Shown here piece by piece: positions 5,322 through 7,544 of a DNA stretch of 7,544 nucleotides. Origin of the DNA: Myxococcales bacterium (lineage in GTDB: Bacteria > Myxococcota_C > UBA6777); the NCBI GenBank assembly GCA_027005175.1, contig JALTMC010000892.1:265-7808 (forward strand), written 5' to 3'. Each line of letters opens with the position of its first letter. Within the stretch, counting starts at the first letter, position 1. The translations under genes were made by a program, and so were the position numbers. A model generated the notes under the pieces. The model worked only from the letters and a program-made list of their open reading frames with translations. It had not been told where the DNA came from and ran no database searches.

Positions 5322-7544
5322 ATGTCCAAGAGCCAGCCCAACTCATTTCTTTTGCGGCTTTGCCTGGGAATTTTTACAGGATTCGGTATCTTGTTGGGTT
5401 TGATGGCATGCAAGCCTTCTCGACCAACCAAAGGGGTTTTTCCCATCAAAGTCATTGTCTTGACCAGTGACCAAGCAGGTATCCCGAAAGTTAGTATCCG
5501 AATCAACAACAAAGAGATCGGAAAAACCGATAAGTATGGAACCTTTGTAGGGACCCACAAAGGAAAGGTCGGAGAGTACGTTCGGATCAAGGTTGTGGGT
5601 GGAGGTAAGGGCAACTTCTTTGTCTTCAAGAAACCTCTCAAAATGAGAAAAACGCAACGTGGTTGGATTCCACAAGAAATCAAAGTCAATGCGTTCTTGC
5701 GTCCATCTGCGATGGATGGTAACGACGGCAACACTTCCGATAACACGGATAGCAACGATAATAACAACATGGTTGCTTCTGCAAGAGGTGCGGCTACTCG
5801 GGACAATTCCACAGCGCCGGCAGCTCCGAGTGATTCCACAGCGCCGGCAGCTCCGAGTGATTCCACAGCGCCGGCAGCTCCGAGTGATTCCACAGTACCG
5901 GCAGCACCGAGAGCACAAGATACTCCTGCTCCTCCTCCTGTTGTGCGGCCTTCTGGTAAATACGAGATCGTTATCAAGAGCAATGTAAAAGGCACCAAGG
6001 TCTACTGTCGAGGGTGTCGTCGTCGGTACCTCGGCCGAATTCGTGATGCAGGTGGTGCTCTGGTTTACAGTCATCGTGATCGTCGAACCTCACCACGGGC
6101 CTTGAAATTTACCTTTCGAATTACAGGTCGTAAGCGTAGAGCTTACAAAGAGTCTACGATCAAAAAAGAGTTGACGATTGACACAGGGCAGGCCAAGTAT
6201 GAAGTCAACGTGACCTTCGAGAAGAAGCCACCGATCAAAATCTCCGTGACTGCCAATATTGCTGGTATCAAAGTTTATCTCAACCGCAAGATGCAAGGTG
6301 TGATTACCGATCCCGTAAAACCTTTTGTGATTGAGTATACAAACTATCGTAAGCGTCGTGTGCGGATCGAGATGCGACCTCCCAACCGCAAGATTAAACC
6401 TCGTCGTATTCGAAAGACTGTTCGTTTTAAGAAAGACCTCTTCGACTACACTGTTGATGGTCAATTTAAGGCTCCAGAGCCTGCTCCTGCTCCTGCTCCT
6501 GTCGCCAATGCGGGCGATACAGGAACTGCCGGAGGCACAGGCGATACGGGAACTGCCGGAGGCACAGGCGATACAGGAACTGCTGGAAGCACAGGCGATA
6601 CAGGAACTGCCGGAAGTACAGGCGATACAGGAACTGCCGGAAGCACGGGTACAGCGGCAGCGGTACCAGCACCGGTGCCGGTGAAGTCTTCAGGGCTTTA
6701 CAAGATCACGATTTCTGCGAACGCAGGAGGTATTCTTGTTTATCGTGGTCGTCGTCGTTTGGGCTTTATTCCTGAGGCGGGTGGAAGTCTGGTTTATATG
6801 CACAAAGACAAGCGCTCTCGTCCACGGGCTGTGAAGCTGCGTTTTAAGGCCAAGAATCGGTATGCTTACAAGGTGAGGCAGGTGACGAAGCGTGTGGCGC
6901 TGGAGGCAGGGCGTTCGGAGTATCAGGTCTCTGCAAATTTTGAGGCTCGCCCTGCTTTGACGATATCCTTTAAGTCGAATATTGCGGGAGTTCGGGTAAA
7001 GATCAATGGTCGCAAGGCTTTGACTCTCTCCACTCCGAATAAGGTGCAGGTCTACAAACATACAGGTCGTCCCATGCGCCGTCGTGCTCGGGTGGTTTTT
7101 TATTCTCCCAATCCGCGTTTGTTTCGACCTCGCCGGATTCGTCAAAAGCTACGTCTTGAAAAAGGTCGCTTTGCGTATGAGATGTCTGCCAACTTTACCG
7201 AGTTTGATCCCGGCGATAAAGTTATCCTTAAACCCCGTTGTTTTCGGCGCAAGCGCGGTCGCAAGCGGATCGTTGTGTTGAAGGCCGTGAGGGGCACACG
7301 ATTCCTTCTGAAAGGTGACTGTGATGAAACTCTTGCAAAAGCTGGAAAAAGCGGACGTATTCGTGTCTATATGCCTACGGGTACATGGCAGCGTGTTTGG
7401 GCGATGCGTGGTGGGAGTAAATCCCAGAAGGTTTTTGAAGTCACTCGTGGTGGAGGGGCTATGATCGTCAAGTTTAGTGGAGGCTCAGGCAAACGCTGCC
7501 AATTGGCTCGAATTCGCAAGAAGATTATTAACAAGATCCCGCTT
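5322..7544 (+). CDS. large basic lipoprotein with duplicated PEGA-like modules and a collagen-like linker (C-terminus beyond window)
   Basis: AAGGAG at 5309-5314, 7 nt before the ATG, marks the start; 741 codons run without a stop to the right edge. A signal peptide (to residue 29) ends in lipobox LMAC, with predicted lipidated Cys30. Residues about 40-125 form a beta-rich domain with an Asp-Lys-Tyr-Gly turn, reminiscent of carboxypeptidase-regulatory or Ig-like folds. After an Asn/Asp-rich stretch come four STAPAAPSD-type repeats (163-198). Module A1 (212-382) and module A2 (458-627) are clear copies of each other. Each contains two PEGA-like units opening with a pattern such as ISVTANIAGIKVYLN and closing with a Y-x-V-x-x-x-F strand. 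Between them lie a Pro-Ala run and 16 Gly-X-Y triplets (398-445). By hand count A1 has about 47 Lys/Arg against 14 Asp/Glu. A CRGC pair (229-232) occurs only in A1. The segment after residue 628 is again basic, with Cys640 and two later cysteines, and is of unknown type. It is probably a surface or periplasmic binding or structural protein; the ligand is unknown, and polyanions such as LPS, polysaccharide or nucleic acid are only a guess from the charge. Confidence 0.85.
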   Translation, partial: MSKSQPNSFLLRLCLGIFTGFGILLGLMACKPSRPTKGVFPIKVIVLTSDQAGIPKVSIRINNKEIGKTDKYGTFVGTHKGKVGEYVRIKVVGGGKGNFFVFKKPLKMRKTQRGWIPQEIKVNAFLRPSAMDGNDGNTSDNTDSNDNNNMVASARGAATRDNSTAPAAPSDSTAPAAPSDSTAPAAPSDSTVPAAPRAQDTPAPPPVVRPSGKYEIVIKSNVKGTKVYCRGCRRRYLGRIRDAGGALVYSHRDRRTSPRALKFTFRITGRKRRAYKESTIKKELTIDTGQAKYEVNVTFEKKPPIKISVTANIAGIKVYLNRKMQGVITDPVKPFVIEYTNYRKRRVRIEMRPPNRKIKPRRIRKTVRFKKDLFDYTVDGQFKAPEPAPAPAPVANAGDTGTAGGTGDTGTAGGTGDTGTAGSTGDTGTAGSTGDTGTAGSTGTAAAVPAPVPVKSSGLYKITISANAGGILVYRGRRRLGFIPEAGGSLVYMHKDKRSRPRAVKLRFKAKNRYAYKVRQVTKRVALEAGRSEYQVSANFEARPALTISFKSNIAGVRVKINGRKALTLSTPNKVQVYKHTGRPMRRRARVVFYSPNPRLFRPRRIRQKLRLEKGRFAYEMSANFTEFDPGDKVILKPRCFRRKRGRKRIVVLKAVRGTRFLLKGDCDETLAKAGKSGRIRVYMPTGTWQRVWAMRGGSKSQKVFEVTRGGGAMIVKFSGGSGKRCQLARIRKKIINKIPL
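5807..5914 (+). repeat. 27-bp tandem repeat, four copies, in frame
   Basis: Units start at 5807, 5834, 5861 and 5888. The first three are identical; the fourth carries a few substitutions. Each encodes the nonapeptide STAPAAPSD (the last copy reads STVPAAPRA). The tract forms a Pro/Ala-rich, probably extended linker between the N-terminal beta domain and module A1 of the large lipoprotein. Confidence 0.95.
6513..6647 (+). repeat. 27-bp tandem repeat, five copies, encoding Gly-X-Y triplets
   Basis: Units start at 6513, 6540, 6567, 6594 and 6621 and differ from one another by only a few substitutions, mostly silent or Gly/Ser changes. Each encodes GDTGTAGGT or GDTGTAGST, so glycine occupies every third position for the whole tract, and one further GTA triplet follows. 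The tract links the two duplicated modules of the large lipoprotein. Confidence 0.95.

Noticed and set aside
5249-6074. Long minus-strand open frames of about 245 codons opposite the large lipoprotein.
   Set aside because: They mirror the repeat tracts and coding bias of the plus-strand gene, which has an SD, a signal peptide and duplicated domains.
5807-6647. Regularly spaced repeats considered as a CRISPR array.
   Set aside because: The units are directly tandem with no spacers, are in frame, and code for low-complexity peptide.

Overview
The window reads as bacterial chromosome of intermediate GC. It holds a Ser/Thr protein phosphatase fused to a cyclic-nucleotide-binding domain, followed by three consecutive secreted lipoprotein-type genes with disulfide-rich, carboxypeptidase-regulatory-like, PEGA-like and low-complexity stalk segments. 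That mix is typical of the deltaproteobacterial-type lineages (Myxococcota / Bradymonadota-like). This is an inference from gene content; no rRNA or other lineage marker is present.

Layout. (1) Positions 1-197, minus strand: the first 65 codons of an alpha/beta-hydrolase-fold protein, cut by the left edge. (2) Positions 198-366: a divergent intergenic region in which two sigma70-like promoters face away from each other and share their -35 bases. (3) Positions 367-1719: PP2C phosphatase with a Ser/Thr/Pro linker and a C-terminal cNMP-binding-like domain. (4) Positions 1875-3917: a duplicated-ATPase ABC-F ribosome-associated protein, closed by an intrinsic terminator at 3982-4007. (5) Positions 4122-4523: small Cys-rich lipoprotein with four identical 8-residue repeats. 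(6) Positions 4744-5262: small lipoprotein with one carboxypeptidase-regulatory-like beta-sandwich domain. (7) Positions 5322-7544, open at the right edge: a large, very basic lipoprotein with an N-terminal beta domain, two copies of a ~170-residue module (each a pair of PEGA-like units), and two in-frame 27-bp repeat tracts. One of these tracts encodes a perfect Gly-X-Y collagen-like stretch.

How the parts may work together. The phosphatase and ABC-F genes are housekeeping/regulatory: reversal of Ser/Thr phosphorylation, and translation-factor-type ATPase. The strong terminator separates them from the downstream lipoproteins. The lipoprotein genes lie in one direction; the last two are only 59 bp apart and are probably co-transcribed. 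Their shared plan (lipid anchor, low-complexity stalk, beta-sandwich head) suggests envelope or surface proteins, but no specific function can be assigned. The most unusual part of the window is the large basic lipoprotein with its collagen-like linker and module duplication.
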